In this document: in pieces, positions 24,420 to 34,154 of the stretch
How positions within the stretch are numbered: the stretch's first letter is position 1
Layout of the letters: every line of letters starts with the position of its first letter
Source of the DNA: Sporosarcina koreensis
Lineage (GTDB): Bacteria > Bacillota > Bacilli > Bacillales_A > Planococcaceae
NCBI RefSeq assembly: GCF_000826145.2
Contig: NZ_LN651337.1
Coordinates: 1,243,774-1,307,773, forward strand
DNA length: 64,000 bases
Direction of reading: 5' to 3'
The notes under the pieces: model-generated
Database searches by the model: none
What the model was told of the DNA's origin: nothing
Seen by the model: only the letters and a program-made list of their open reading frames with translations
Position numbers and translations under genes: made by a program

Positions 24420-25025
24420 TTATTTTTCCTTCTCCAAGTCTCCGATGTAATGGACCGATTTCACTTTCCAGTTGCCGTCCTCATGGTTCATGACCGTCAC
24501 CTGACGTCCGCTGCTGACGTCCTCTTCACCGCTTGCCTTGGACTTGACGGCCGTCTTCATCACCGTGAAGACCTGCGCTTCATCCTCCGTATACTCGACA
24601 ATCGTCAAGTCCTCCGGAGTGCGTGTCAGCTCATTTTCAGTAAGCAGCTCCTCGGTCGCCGCACGTTCTTCGCCGAGGTCATAGCCTTCTTCGGAAAGTG
24701 TGGCAAGGTACGCATCCACATCGCCGGCATTCAGTGTATCGATGTACTCGCTGAACGCCTTTTCGATCGCTTCCTTCTGATCTTCCGGGACACCGGATGC
24801 TTCTTCGATATCGCCGCCGTTCAGGCTGAAGCCGACGTCGCCCCCGTCCTTGCCTTCCATTTCCGTCCCTTTATCTTTCACGCCGTGATCGATGCTGCCA
24901 TATTCATTCGTCTGTTCCCCGTCATTGACCGATCCCTGGCTGTTTTCGCTGCTGTCTTCACCGCCGCACGCACCGAGCGTCAGCACCAATGCTGCTGTTC
25001 CGAACAATACTGCCGTTTTCTTCAT
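24420..25025 (-). CDS. Secreted lipoprotein with an NTF2-like domain
   Basis: A 201-residue protein. Its signal peptide MKKTAVLFGTAALVLTLGAC ends in the lipobox LGAC, so it should be lipid-anchored outside the membrane. A glycine/aspartate/glutamate-rich linker follows (to about residue 75), then a domain of about 110 residues (EYIDTLNAGDVDAYLATLSEEG, then NWKVKSVHYIG) with the look of an NTF2/SnoaL fold. The function is unknown. It lies 61 bp after degU and could be read from the degSU transcript. The ATG at 25025 has GAGAGGGGA upstream. Confidence 0.82.
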   Translation of the reverse strand: MKKTAVLFGTAALVLTLGACGGEDSSENSQGSVNDGEQTNEYGSIDHGVKDKGTEMEGKDGGDVGFSLNGGDIEEASGVPEDQKEAIEKAFSEYIDTLNAGDVDAYLATLSEEGYDLGEERAATEELLTENELTRTPEDLTIVEYTEDEAQVFTVMKTAVKSKASGEEDVSSGRQVTVMNHEDGNWKVKSVHYIGDLEKEK

Positions 25026-25086
25026 CAGTCCATCCCCTCTCACAGCAAAAGGACCATCCAGTCGGAGGCCCTTTGCTCTGTTGTCC

Positions 25087-25761
25087 TTACTTGACTTCAA
25101 CCCAGCCGTTCTTGATGGCCGTGACGACTGCCTGTGTCCGGTCGTTGACATTCATCTTCTGCAGGATGCTGGACACGTGGTTCTTGACCGTCTTCTCGGA
25201 GATGAACAGTGTCTCACCGATCGCCCGGTTGCTTTGGCCGTCCGTCAGCAGCTGCAGCACTTCACATTCCCGCTTCGTCAGCAGGTGGAGCGGACGGCGG
25301 ATTTCGTGCTGATGGAACGAGCCTTTATGCTCGCGTTCGCTCAATCTGCGATATTCGGTCACAAGGTTGTGCGTCACTTTCGGATGCAGGTACGATCCCC
25401 CTGCCGCCACAACTTTGATCGCCTGGACGATTGCATCCGCATCCATCTCTTTCAGCATATAGCCGAGTGCACCGGTTTTCAGTGCCTGAGAAACGTACGA
25501 CTCATCATCATGGATGGACAGGACGATGACTTTCGCATCCGGGTATTTGGATGTCAATTGCTCTGTCGCCTCGATACCGTTCATGCGCGGCATGTTGATG
25601 TCCATCAGGACGACATCCGGACGGTGTTCTTCATACAGAGTGAACACTTCACTGCCGTCGTCCCCTTCGGCTACCACTTCGAACGAATCTTCGAATGCAA
25701 GAATCCGCTTCACACCTTCCCGGAATAGTTGGTGGTCGTCTACTATTAAGATCTTTGTCAT
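25087..25761 (-). CDS. degU: Response regulator DegU
   Basis: A 224-residue NarL-family regulator. The receiver domain has [17 protein letters not shown] and the phosphorylated Asp54 in [15 protein letters not shown]; the LuxR-type helix-turn-helix has [18 protein letters not shown] and [17 protein letters not shown]. DegU controls secreted enzymes, competence and motility in Bacillus. In B. subtilis unphosphorylated DegU helps ComK bind the comK promoter, which is of interest since comK is 1.1 kb away here. GGAGGG lies 7 bases before the ATG. Confidence 0.95.
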   Translation of the reverse strand: MTKILIVDDHQLFREGVKRILAFEDSFEVVAEGDDGSEVFTLYEEHRPDVVLMDINMPRMNGIEATEQLTSKYPDAKVIVLSIHDDESYVSQALKTGALGYMLKEMDADAIVQAIKVVAAGGSYLHPKVTHNLVTEYRRLSEREHKGSFHQHEIRRPLHLLTKRECEVLQLLTDGQSNRAIGETLFISEKTVKNHVSSILQKMNVNDRTQAVVTAIKNGWVEVK

Positions 25762-25787
25762 TTTCGTTCCCTCCACTGCCTCTATTT

Positions 25788-26939
25788 TCACTTCGAATCG
25801 GGACTGAACGGGATGGTGAAGAAGACGCTTGTCCCCCTGCCGACTTCAGAGGTGATTTTCAGCTCACCTTTCAGCAGGTCGATACGCTCTTTCATCCCGA
25901 TGATCCCGAATGATTTCTCTTTCACTTCATTCTGATCGAAGCCGCTGCCGTTATCCTTGATAAGTGCATTCATGGATTCACACAGCCATTCGACTTTCAC
26001 CCAGACGTCACGGCTGTTGCCATGCTTGATAGCGTTCGTGACGGATTCCTGGACCAGCCGGAACACCGCTACTTCGAAACTGGATTCGAAGCGGCTTGCT
26101 TCGCCGATGCTCTGGAAATGGATCCGGACGTCAGGTTCGTATTCCATCAATGTCGACAGATACTTCTTCAAAGTCGGCACAACGCCGAGATCATCGATTG
26201 CCATCGGCCGTAGATCATATATGATTCTCCGCACTTCATACAATGAGCTGCGGACCATCTCCTTCAGATCCCTGAACTCGATCAGCGCCTGCTCCGGCCC
26301 TTTCTGTTCATACACTTTCTCAACAAGCCCTGAACGGATCAGCACATTGGCCATCATTTGCGCAGGACCGTCGTGTATTTCCCGGGAAACTCGTTTGCGT
26401 TCCTCTTCCTGGGCCTGGATGATCCGGATTGCGAAGTCTTCCTTATGCCGTGCGGTCTCGAGTGCTTCCCCTACATCTTTCAAGTCCGATGTCAGGTAAT
26501 TAATGACTGTGGACACTTGGTTCACGAGCTGATCCGCACGTTCGATCGTGTGGAGCAGCTCCGCCAGGCGGCGGTCGAGATCGTCACGTGTCATGCGCAG
26601 CTGCTTTTCTTCCATGCGGTTCACCGAAAGCCTGACAAGCAGATCATTGGCCACCTCATAGGCTTTCCGCACTTCCTGCTCTGAATAGTTTACAAAATTC
26701 CTGGAGACATCAGCAAGCCTTTTGCGTGAGTGGCGTGTCATCTCTTCAAGGTGGTCCCCTTCGGTTATTACCCGGGAAATATCTTCCTTGACGAGAAGAA
26801 GCTCACGCTGCATGGACTCGTAACTGCGCCGGCTCTGTTCACTGATCATAAAAATGTCGTTTTTCGACTGATCCATCACATTCACCATGCTGCCAAAGAT
26901 ACCTTCCAACTTCTGGATATCTATTGCCGGCTTGTTCAC
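25788..26939 (-). CDS. degS: Sensor histidine kinase DegS
   Basis: A 383-residue soluble kinase (B. subtilis DegS has 385). The N-terminal half is a long coiled-coil sensor region without membrane spans; the phosphorylated histidine is in [14 protein letters not shown], and the ATPase part has VTNAIKHGN and [15 protein letters not shown]. It phosphorylates DegU, encoded 26 bp downstream. The GTG at 26939 follows GGGGGTGG and gives [15 protein letters not shown]; a longer reading adds a segment not found in DegS. Confidence 0.94.
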   Translation of the reverse strand: MNKPAIDIQKLEGIFGSMVNVMDQSKNDIFMISEQSRRSYESMQRELLLVKEDISRVITEGDHLEEMTRHSRKRLADVSRNFVNYSEQEVRKAYEVANDLLVRLSVNRMEEKQLRMTRDDLDRRLAELLHTIERADQLVNQVSTVINYLTSDLKDVGEALETARHKEDFAIRIIQAQEEERKRVSREIHDGPAQMMANVLIRSGLVEKVYEQKGPEQALIEFRDLKEMVRSSLYEVRRIIYDLRPMAIDDLGVVPTLKKYLSTLMEYEPDVRIHFQSIGEASRFESSFEVAVFRLVQESVTNAIKHGNSRDVWVKVEWLCESMNALIKDNGSGFDQNEVKEKSFGIIGMKERIDLLKGELKITSEVGRGTSVFFTIPFSPDSK

Positions 26940-27087
26940 TGTCCCACCCCCATCGCTGCTGTTATCCTTGTGCGGAATCCGTGTTGCTATTGCACTGCAA
27001 ACGGATTCACTATACACTTTACTCAGTATAGCATCTTAATGCCCATTACATATTAAAATTGTATTACAGATTGAGGAGGATGCTGAA

Positions 27088-27720
27088 ATGAGACCTGACT
27101 ATCAGACCGTGAAACAGCAGGGCGAGGCGGAAATTGTCATTAGTAAATCACGCTTCATCGCCTCCGTCAAACGTACTGAATCGGAAGAGGAAGCATTGGA
27201 ATTCATCCGGCAGATCAAGCAGGAGCATGCCTCCGCTACGCATAATTGCTCAGCTTACCTGATTGGTGAGCATGATCACATCCAAAAAGCGAACGATGAC
27301 GGAGAGCCATCCGGGACAGCCGGTGTCCCGATGCTCGAAGTGCTGAAAAAACAAGGGCTGAAAGATGCAACCGTCGTCGTGACCCGTTACTTTGGAGGCA
27401 TTAAACTAGGTGGCGGCGGTCTGATCCGTGCATACGGACGTTCTGCATCGGAAGGAGTTGCAGCAGCCGGGATTGTAGAGCGCAGGCTTCACAGTACGAT
27501 GGAAGTGACGGTCGACTATACAGCCCTCGGAAAAGTGGAAAATGAAGTGCGGCAGTCCCGCTGGCCGCTCGATCGCATCGATTATGGCGAACATGTCATG
27601 CTGTCGGTTTTTGTCCCGGTCGGCGAGGTCGGTGACTTCAGGGACTGGATGGCTGATCTGACAAACGGGCAGGGGGAAGTTGTTGAAGGGGAAAAGATAT
27701 TCCTGGAGTTTTCCGTTTGA
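27088..27720 (+). CDS. yvyE: YigZ/IMPACT family protein YvyE
   Basis: A 210-residue protein with the family signature DDGEPSGTAGVPMLEVLKKQ, then VVVTRYFGGIKLGGGGLIRAY. It has an N-terminal RNase PH-like fold and a C-terminal ferredoxin-like domain. Relatives include the eukaryotic GCN2 regulator IMPACT; the bacterial role is unsettled. It stands opposite degS, as in B. subtilis. AGGAGG lies before the ATG. Confidence 0.92.
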   Translation: MRPDYQTVKQQGEAEIVISKSRFIASVKRTESEEEALEFIRQIKQEHASATHNCSAYLIGEHDHIQKANDDGEPSGTAGVPMLEVLKKQGLKDATVVVTRYFGGIKLGGGGLIRAYGRSASEGVAAAGIVERRLHSTMEVTVDYTALGKVENEVRQSRWPLDRIDYGEHVMLSVFVPVGEVGDFRDWMADLTNGQGEVVEGEKIFLEFSV

Positions 27721-27875
27721 AAAGGTGTACGGGCTTTCCAAAAGATAGTATACTGTAGATTCATGAAGAATTCTGCGAATTACAAGCCAGTGCGACAGTA
27801 TAGACCGCCGCTGTCCATTTCCGTGAATCATCGGGAATCCGGCAGAAGGACGGCATAACGGAGGCCAGAACTTAA

Positions 27876-28964
27876 ATGAAACGGAAAGACTATAAGAAGT
27901 CAAAGCGCAGGTCATCCAAGACCCGGCTCGCACTGAAGATCGGGCTCGTGGCAGCCATCGCTGCATTGTTCACAGTCGCCATCTACGGCGTGACGCTTCA
28001 CAAAAAGGCGGAATTGGCAGCCGACCGGGCATATGAAGCGATCCCTGACCGTTCCCCTAGGACTACGGACAAAGAAACACGCATCCAGCCGGCCAAGGAC
28101 AATGTATCCGTCCTGTTCATCGGCGTCGATGACAGCGATGACCGGCAGCAGGGAGACAGCAACAGCCGGGCCGATGCGCTGCTCATCGCAACATTGAACC
28201 CAAAACTGAAGACCGTCAAACTGCTCAGCATCCCTCGGGATTCCTACGTATACATTCCTGAAGTCGATTACAAAGACAAAATCACACACGCCAATGCCTA
28301 TGGCGGGACAAAAGCGACAGTCGAAACTGTCGAAGAGATGCTCGATATCCCTGTCGATTATTATTTGAAGACGAACTTCAATGCGTTCATCGATGTCGTT
28401 GATGCGCTCGGCGGCGTGGACGTCGATGTGCCGTATGAGCGTATCGAAAAAGATGAGACGGACGCCGGAACGATCCACCTGATGCCGGGTCTTCAGACAC
28501 TCGACGGGCGACATGCCCTGGCCCTCGCCCGGACGCGTAAACTGGATAATGATATCGAACGCGGCAAACGCCAGCAGATGATCATCCAGGCAATGATGGA
28601 CAAGGCGAAGTCGCCTGCAGCCATCACGAAATTCGGCGAAGTGATCGAAGCGCTCGGCGATAATGTCAAGACCAACATGACCTACAAAGAGATGCTGTCG
28701 TTCCTTGAATATGCAAAAGGCGGCATGCCATCCGTCGACACGCTGACGCTGGAAGGCGATGATGATTGGGGTACCGGAGTCTACTACTGGAAGCTGAATG
28801 AAGAAGACCTCCAGCAGAAACGGCTCATCCTCCAATCCCATCTCGGGCTGATTTCCCCTTCTGGCACCGACGTCGATGATGAAGAATCCGGTCTTTACGG
28901 CACGGACAGCGCCGGTCTTCCAAGTGAAGACGCCGACAGCGGATCCGACACAGACGATAATTGA
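27876..28964 (+). CDS. LytR-CpsA-Psr family ligase (TagV/YvhJ-like)
   Basis: A 362-residue protein with a basic N-terminus, one membrane span (IGLVAAIAALFTVAIYGVTL) and an outer LCP domain: RADALLIATLNPKLKTVKLLS, IPRDSYVYIP, KITHANAYGG and DVVDALGGVDVDVPY carry the arginines and aspartates that bind the polyprenyl pyrophosphate. LCP proteins move wall teichoic acid or other polymers from the lipid carrier onto peptidoglycan. Its neighbour tagO starts such polymers, as in the yvyE-yvhJ-tagO order of B. subtilis. The tail is acidic and disordered. GGAGG lies 11 bases before the ATG, slightly far. Confidence 0.9.
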   Translation: MKRKDYKKSKRRSSKTRLALKIGLVAAIAALFTVAIYGVTLHKKAELAADRAYEAIPDRSPRTTDKETRIQPAKDNVSVLFIGVDDSDDRQQGDSNSRADALLIATLNPKLKTVKLLSIPRDSYVYIPEVDYKDKITHANAYGGTKATVETVEEMLDIPVDYYLKTNFNAFIDVVDALGGVDVDVPYERIEKDETDAGTIHLMPGLQTLDGRHALALARTRKLDNDIERGKRQQMIIQAMMDKAKSPAAITKFGEVIEALGDNVKTNMTYKEMLSFLEYAKGGMPSVDTLTLEGDDDWGTGVYYWKLNEEDLQQKRLILQSHLGLISPSGTDVDDEESGLYGTDSAGLPSEDADSGSDTDDN

Positions 28965-28978
28965 ATGCAGTACACACA

Positions 28979-29016
28979 GTGCGCCCCGTCCCCTGACGGC
29001 CGGCGCACTTTTCTGT
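28979..29016 (+). terminator. Terminator of the LCP gene
   Basis: AGTGCGCC and GGCGCACT, followed by TTTCTGTT. Confidence 0.8.
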
Positions 29017-29038
29017 TGGCATGCATCTTTTGACAAAC

Positions 29039-29075
29039 TAAAAAGGCTGCCTCAGAGAGGAACTCTGAGACAGCC
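29039..29075 (-). terminator. Terminator of tagO
   Basis: GGCTGTCTCAGAG and CTCTGAGGCAGCC on the minus strand, then TTTTTAG. Confidence 0.87.
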
Positions 29076-29083
29076 ATGCACTA

Positions 29084-30127
29084 TTATTTTCCGATCATGC
29101 GGACCAGGTTCAAGATCGGCCGGTAATTTGTACCAGCCAGTCCGATGATCTCCACGAACAATTCAATGGCGAGCAGGATGACACCGAGGAGAAGGATCGC
29201 TCCCCAGACGGTCGCCTGTGAGAACAGGACCGCTGCAATTCCGAACAGAATGGCAATGCCGTAAATGACGAGTACCGTCTGACGGTGGGAGAACCCAGCC
29301 CGCAGCAGACAGTGATGCAAGTGTGATTTATCCGGTGCGGTGATCGACTGCTTCATGCGGATCCGACGCACAATCGCGAAGAAGGTATCGGATATCGGCA
29401 CACCGAGTATAATAATCGGAATGACGAGTGAAACAACTGCGACATTCTTGAATCCAAGTAGCGCCAGAACGGAAATCATGAAGCCGAGGAACAGCGATCC
29501 CGTATCCCCCATGAAGATCTTGGCGGGATGGAAGTTGAACACAAGGAATCCAATGGAACTTGCGGCAAGGATGGCAGCCGTGGCAAGAACGAACGGATCG
29601 TGCATGATAAGTGCCATGACGGAGATGGAAATGAATGCAATGGTCGAAACCCCTGCAGCCAGTCCGTCCAGCCCGTCGATCAGGTTGATGGCATTCGTGA
29701 TACCGACGATCCACAGCAAGGTGATCGGGATGCTCAGGAACCCAAATTCAATCTGTCCGATGAATGGCAGGTTCAGGACTTCGATCTGCATGCCGCCGAC
29801 CGTGATGACGACCACTGCCGCAGCCAGCTGGCCGAGCATTTTCGCCTTCGCTGTGATTTCAAGCATATCATCGAAGAAACCGACGGCAATGATGATCACT
29901 GCACCGATCAGGATTCCGGCAGCGTGTTCATCTTTAGGGAGCAATATAGCATAGCCGATCAGAAAGGCACCGAAGATCGCAAGACCTCCGATGCGCGGCA
30001 TGACCGCAGCATGTACTTTACGATAGTTCGGCCGGTCAACTGCACCGATCCGGAATGCGAATTTTATAACAAGCGGAGTTAGTATGATGGCGCCGACAAA
30101 TGCAGCCGCCATAGCCAGGAATAACAT
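29084..30127 (-). CDS. tagO: UDP-GlcNAc:undecaprenyl-phosphate GlcNAc-1-phosphate transferase
   Basis: A 347-residue polytopic membrane enzyme of the MraY/WecA family with about ten spans. Key motifs are GFFDDMLEI (DDxxD-type metal site, about residue 83), NLIDGLDGLAAGVS (about 153), NFHPAKIFMGDTGSLFLGF and the cytosolic loop DKSHLHHCLLRAGFSHRQ. It makes undecaprenyl-PP-GlcNAc, the first step of wall teichoic acids and of pyruvylated secondary wall polymers that hold S-layers. It is divergent from secA2, so polymer synthesis and S-layer export are side by side. Confidence 0.93.
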   Translation of the reverse strand: MLFLAMAAAFVGAIILTPLVIKFAFRIGAVDRPNYRKVHAAVMPRIGGLAIFGAFLIGYAILLPKDEHAAGILIGAVIIIAVGFFDDMLEITAKAKMLGQLAAAVVVITVGGMQIEVLNLPFIGQIEFGFLSIPITLLWIVGITNAINLIDGLDGLAAGVSTIAFISISVMALIMHDPFVLATAAILAASSIGFLVFNFHPAKIFMGDTGSLFLGFMISVLALLGFKNVAVVSLVIPIIILGVPISDTFFAIVRRIRMKQSITAPDKSHLHHCLLRAGFSHRQTVLVIYGIAILFGIAAVLFSQATVWGAILLLGVILLAIELFVEIIGLAGTNYRPILNLVRMIGK

Positions 30128-30375
30128 GTCCTTCCTCCCTGAAGTTCTCGATTTTAATTTTAGCCTACCGTATTATACCATGGCGGCAAAAAGAAAGCAC
30201 TCTGTGAACCAACTTTTCTATGTTTACACAGACGTACGTTATAACAATACCCTGAATTTTGAGAGGATACACCTATTTTCGTAACCTTTCTCGTGCGGTT
30301 ATAGTCTTTTCCCGTCCAGTTTGATAAAATAGGGACGTGTCCATGCAATGGACGATATAAAGGAGCGTTATCTAT

Positions 30376-32751
30376 ATGCTATCCATTTTCAAACGATCGA
30401 ACCAAACGAGTGACCGGCAGCTCAAGAAGTACCGGAAAGTCGTAAACCATATAAATAAACTGGAGCCTGATTATGTCGATTTGACAGACGATCAGCTCGC
30501 TGAAAAGACCGTCGAATTCAAAGAACGCATCCAAACCGGCGAAACGGTCCAGCAGATCATTCCTGAAGCCTTTGCTGTCGTGCGCGAAGCATCGAAGCGT
30601 GTACTCGGCATGCGTCACTTCGACGTCCAGCTGATCGGCGGAATGGTGCTGGCGGAAGGCAACATCGCCGAGATGCCGACAGGTGAAGGAAAGACGCTCG
30701 TCGCCTCCCTTCCCTCTTACGTACGTGCCCTTGAAGGAAAAGGCGTCCATGTCATTACAGTCAATGACTACCTGGCGCGCCGTGACTTTGAACAGATCGG
30801 GCAGATCCATCGTTTCCTCGGTCTTACGGTCGGCCTGAACGTGCCGATGATGCAGGGGCTCGAGAAAAAAGAGGCATATGATGCGGATATCACGTACGGT
30901 GTTGGCACTGAATTCGGCTTCGACTACTTGCGCGATAACATGGCGCAGCATATCAGCCAGAAAGTGCAGCGTCCGTATCATTACGCCATCATCGATGAAG
31001 TCGACAGCGTGCTGATCGACGAAGCGAAGACGCCGCTCATCGTGGCGGGCAAGATGCAGGCGGATGCCGATCTTCATATGATCGCCGCCCGTCTTGCGAA
31101 ACGGTTCAAACAGGGTGTCGATTTCGACTTTGATGACGAAACGAAGTCGACTGCCCTGACGGAAGCTGGTATCGAGAAAGTCGAAAAAGCGTTCGGTGTC
31201 GACAATCTGTATGACCTCGAGCACCAGACGCTGTACCACTACATGATCCAGGCGGTCCGCGCCCATGTCATTTTCAAACGCGACGTGGACTATATTGTCA
31301 GAGATCAGAAAATCGAGCTTGTCGACATGTTCACCGGCCGGATCATGGAAGGCCGTACGCTGTCGGATGGGCTGCATCAGGCGATCGAAGCGAAAGAGAA
31401 TCTGCCGATCACTGATGAAAACAAAGCGCAGGCACAGATCACGATCCAGAACTATTTCCGTATGTATCCGAAGCTGTGCGGTATGACCGGCACCGCGAAG
31501 ACACAGGAGAAAGAATTCCGGGAAGTGTACAACATGCAGGTCATCCAGATCCCGACGAACCGGCCGCGCCAGCGGATCGATCAGCCGGATTTTGTATTTG
31601 CAACAATTGATGATAAATACAAAGCGATGGCGAAAGAAGTCGCACAGCGTCATGAGTCCGGCCAGCCGGTTCTTGTCGGAACGACGTCGATCCTGCAGTC
31701 GGAAAAAGTCGTCGGATATTTGGATGAACACAAACTCGATTACAATCTGCTCAACGCGAAAAGTGTCGAGCAGGAAGTCGAATTGATCTCGAATGCCGGG
31801 CAAAAAGGGCACATCACGGTCGCGACCAACATGGCAGGCCGCGGAACCGACATCGTTCTCGGTGAAGGGGTGGAAGATCTCGGCGGATTGTTCGTTCTCG
31901 GGACGGAAAAGCACGAAAGCCGCCGCGTCGACAACCAATTACGGGGCCGTTCGGGCCGTCAGGGGGACAAAGGCGAATCTCGGTTCTTCCTGTCGCTTGA
32001 GGACGATATGTTCAAACGGTTCGCAAAAGACGATTTGGAGAAATTCCAGAAAAAAGCCGAGACGGATGAAACCGGACTGGTGCTGAACAAAGACGTGAAC
32101 GAACTGACGGAACGGACGCAGCGGATCGTCGAAGGGTCGCATTATTCGATGCGCGAGTACAATCTGAAGCTGGATGATGTTATCAACGATCAGCGGAATG
32201 TCCTGTATGCATTGCGGGATAAGGTGCTGGAGAGGGAAAACATTATCGGTACGCTCGAAGGGATGCTGCACGAAACGATGGAGTTCGTCGTATACGACAG
32301 CTGCCCGGAGGGGGAGACACCGGATCAGTGGGATTTCGACCGGATCGAGACGACGATGAATTCCCTGCTGCACAAGCCGGCTGAATTGCCGCGCACGTTC
32401 GAGAAACCGGTGCAGATCGTGAAATTCTATGAAGAACCTCTCGATGAATTGGTTGCATACATCCGTTCGTTTGAGGATAATGAGCAGGTGAACGCGCTGA
32501 TTCCGCAAGTGATGCTCAGCCATATCGATTCCATGTGGGTGAAACATCTGGAAGTCATGACCCGGCTGAAGGAAGGGATCGGACTCCGGTCGTATGGACA
32601 GGAGGATCCGATGCGGATTTATCAGCGTGAAGGACTGGAGCTGTTCGGCAAGCATTATCAGAAATTGCGCCGCAGCATTGCGTCCGAAGTGATCCAATTC
32701 TTGAAGATGCTGACGGAACAGCAGGAAGAACAAGCACAGGAGGTTAACTGA
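30376..32751 (+). CDS. secA2: Accessory Sec translocase ATPase SecA2
   Basis: A 791-residue SecA homologue. Walker A is MPTGEGKTLVASL (about residue 98); Walker B is IIDEVDSVLIDEAKTPLIVAG; the second motor domain has TVATNMAGRGTDIVLG and QLRGRSGRQGD. It ends QEEQAQEVN without the C-terminal zinc-binding tail of housekeeping SecA, and its length is near that of B. anthracis SecA2. The following gene encodes an S-layer assembly protein, which is the SecA2-SlaP pairing of S-layer-bearing bacilli. It should push a subset of proteins with SLH domains through SecYEG. AAGGAG lies 10 bases before the ATG. Confidence 0.93.
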   Translation: MLSIFKRSNQTSDRQLKKYRKVVNHINKLEPDYVDLTDDQLAEKTVEFKERIQTGETVQQIIPEAFAVVREASKRVLGMRHFDVQLIGGMVLAEGNIAEMPTGEGKTLVASLPSYVRALEGKGVHVITVNDYLARRDFEQIGQIHRFLGLTVGLNVPMMQGLEKKEAYDADITYGVGTEFGFDYLRDNMAQHISQKVQRPYHYAIIDEVDSVLIDEAKTPLIVAGKMQADADLHMIAARLAKRFKQGVDFDFDDETKSTALTEAGIEKVEKAFGVDNLYDLEHQTLYHYMIQAVRAHVIFKRDVDYIVRDQKIELVDMFTGRIMEGRTLSDGLHQAIEAKENLPITDENKAQAQITIQNYFRMYPKLCGMTGTAKTQEKEFREVYNMQVIQIPTNRPRQRIDQPDFVFATIDDKYKAMAKEVAQRHESGQPVLVGTTSILQSEKVVGYLDEHKLDYNLLNAKSVEQEVELISNAGQKGHITVATNMAGRGTDIVLGEGVEDLGGLFVLGTEKHESRRVDNQLRGRSGRQGDKGESRFFLSLEDDMFKRFAKDDLEKFQKKAETDETGLVLNKDVNELTERTQRIVEGSHYSMREYNLKLDDVINDQRNVLYALRDKVLERENIIGTLEGMLHETMEFVVYDSCPEGETPDQWDFDRIETTMNSLLHKPAELPRTFEKPVQIVKFYEEPLDELVAYIRSFEDNEQVNALIPQVMLSHIDSMWVKHLEVMTRLKEGIGLRSYGQEDPMRIYQREGLELFGKHYQKLRRSIASEVIQFLKMLTEQQEEQAQEVN

Positions 32752-33644
32752 TGAATTTCTTATCATTATTTAAGAAGACCGAGAAAACAGGCAAAGACAG
32801 CACGATCGATTCAGAAGAGCTGATGGCGGGAACTTCCGGACAAGGCGGAGACGAGGATATCGAAACGTCGCTGTCCCTCCACCCGTCCTGGCAGCTCCCG
32901 CAGGAACAGGAATATGTATTCCGTTTCCTCGCCAATGAATTGGAGCCGCTGAAACCTAACCAGATCTCCCTTTCCGGCATCGACATCGACGTCGAACCGG
33001 CAACTGGTGATTTCCTCGTGAAAGCATTCTTCCGTTCGTCGCTCGATCAGACGATCACGGTCGGCGAGGTGGAACTGATGCTGCTGGACAAAGACGGCAA
33101 AACGATCGGTTCCCAGCAGTTCGACTTGAGTGAGCTCGGCGAAATCCAGCCGCGCAGCGCCCGCCCGTGGGTGTTCGTCTTCACGAAGGACAACCTGTTC
33201 GTCGAAGAGCCGCCGGCAGAGGACTGGAAACTCGCCTTCAACGTGCAGTCGATGGTGCCGCACAAGCTCGAGCTCGAAGAATCGTGGGAACAGGGACTTC
33301 CGGCTGAGCAGAAGGCCGCGTTGGAGGAAGTCGTCGGCAATCTGCCGAAACTGAAGCCGCGCGAAGTGAATATCGCCGGATTCCAGGCATTGAAACAGGA
33401 TGACGGCAGCATCGCGGCATCGGTATTCATCCGGAATGGCCACTCGAAGCAGATCAACATCGAAAAACTGCCGCTCGAGCTGATCGACGCCTCCGGTGAA
33501 GTGGTGGCAAGCGGCTCGTTCGATATCGGCTCCCTGCCGGTCAATGCAAATACGACAAAACCATGGACATTCATCTATCCGAAAGAAATGGTGACAAAAG
33601 ACGAACCGGATTTCTCCCGTTGGACGATCCGGGTTCCTCAGTAA
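32751..33644 (+). CDS. slaP: Accessory Sec system S-layer assembly protein SlaP
   Basis: A 297-residue cytosolic protein containing two similar domains of about 110 residues: PSWQLPQEQEYVFRFLANEL to RPWVFVFTKDNL, and LPAEQKAALEEVVGNLPKL to KPWTFIYPKEMV. Both contain LKP..(I/V)(S/N)(L/I)(S/A)G and end in a (R/K)PW.F.(F/Y) strand. This duplicated arrangement is that of SlaP, which helps SecA2 export S-layer proteins. Its start codon overlaps the secA2 stop by one base, so the two are translationally coupled. It has no signal peptide. Confidence 0.88.
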   Translation: MNFLSLFKKTEKTGKDSTIDSEELMAGTSGQGGDEDIETSLSLHPSWQLPQEQEYVFRFLANELEPLKPNQISLSGIDIDVEPATGDFLVKAFFRSSLDQTITVGEVELMLLDKDGKTIGSQQFDLSELGEIQPRSARPWVFVFTKDNLFVEEPPAEDWKLAFNVQSMVPHKLELEESWEQGLPAEQKAALEEVVGNLPKLKPREVNIAGFQALKQDDGSIAASVFIRNGHSKQINIEKLPLELIDASGEVVASGSFDIGSLPVNANTTKPWTFIYPKEMVTKDEPDFSRWTIRVPQ

Positions 33645-33657
33645 GTGCTATCCCCCG

Positions 33658-33687
33658 CCCGCACAGTTTCGGCTGTGCGGGTTTTTT
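33658..33687 (+). terminator. Terminator of secA2-slaP
   Basis: CCCGCACAG and CTGTGCGGG, followed by six T. Confidence 0.88.
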
Positions 33688-33703
33688 GGCGTCCGGTTTG
33701 CGT

Positions 33704-33832
33704 GAATTGTGTCCGGATGCCGATATATTCGGCGATGTGTCCGATACGTCGCGTCATTTGTCCGATATGCCTGATGAAATGTCCGATACTTCGCCCGAAG
33801 TGTCCGATATGGCCCCCGATTTGTCCGATACC
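33704..33832 (+). repeat. 21-bp tandem array, TGTCCGATA class, leader plus 5 units
   Basis: The leader TGTCC is at 33710 with the hairpin-like GCCGATATATTCGGC; units start at 33738, 33759, 33780, 33801 and 33822, i.e. 28 bp and then steps of 21. It begins about 17 bp after the slaP terminator. Its first 75 bp are nearly identical to 33961-34035. Confidence 0.87.
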
Positions 33833-33955
33833 CCCTGTTCCGTGCCTGGCTTGTCCCTTTTTCCGCGCCAACAGGCCGCCGGTGCCCCCAATCTGCTGCC
33901 GCGTCCCGGGCGGTCTGCGCAACAAACGAGCGAAGCGAGCACCATTCAGCCCTTG
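33833..33955 (+). repeat. Spacer segment homologous to 17405-17520
   Basis: It contains CTTGTCCCTTTTTCCGCGCC, GCTGCCGCGTCCCG and AGCGAGCACCAT followed by CAGCCC, in the same order as the spacer near 17.4 kb. Confidence 0.65.
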
Positions 33956-34090
33956 AATTGTGTCCGGATGCCGATATATTCGGCGATGTGTCCGATACGT
34001 CGCGTCATTTGTCCGATATGCCTGATGAAATGTCCGACACTGCGCGCCATGTGTCCGATATGTCCCCTGATTTGTCCGATACCGACGCCT
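33956..34090 (+). repeat. 21-bp tandem array, TGTCCGATA class, second copy at this locus
   Basis: Leader TGTCC at 33961; units at 33989, 34010, 34031, 34052 and 34073. It has the same leader and first two units as the array 251 bp upstream. Confidence 0.87.
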
Positions 34091-34109
34091 CATCTCCCTC
34101 TTCCCTACG

Positions 34110-34137
34110 CAAAAAAAGACTGCCCAGTGGACAGTCA
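34110..34137 (-). terminator. Terminator of nagB
   Basis: GACTGTCCACTGGGCAGTC on the minus strand, followed by seven T. Confidence 0.82.
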
Positions 34138-34154
34138 TCTTGCGTTTCCTTCTA

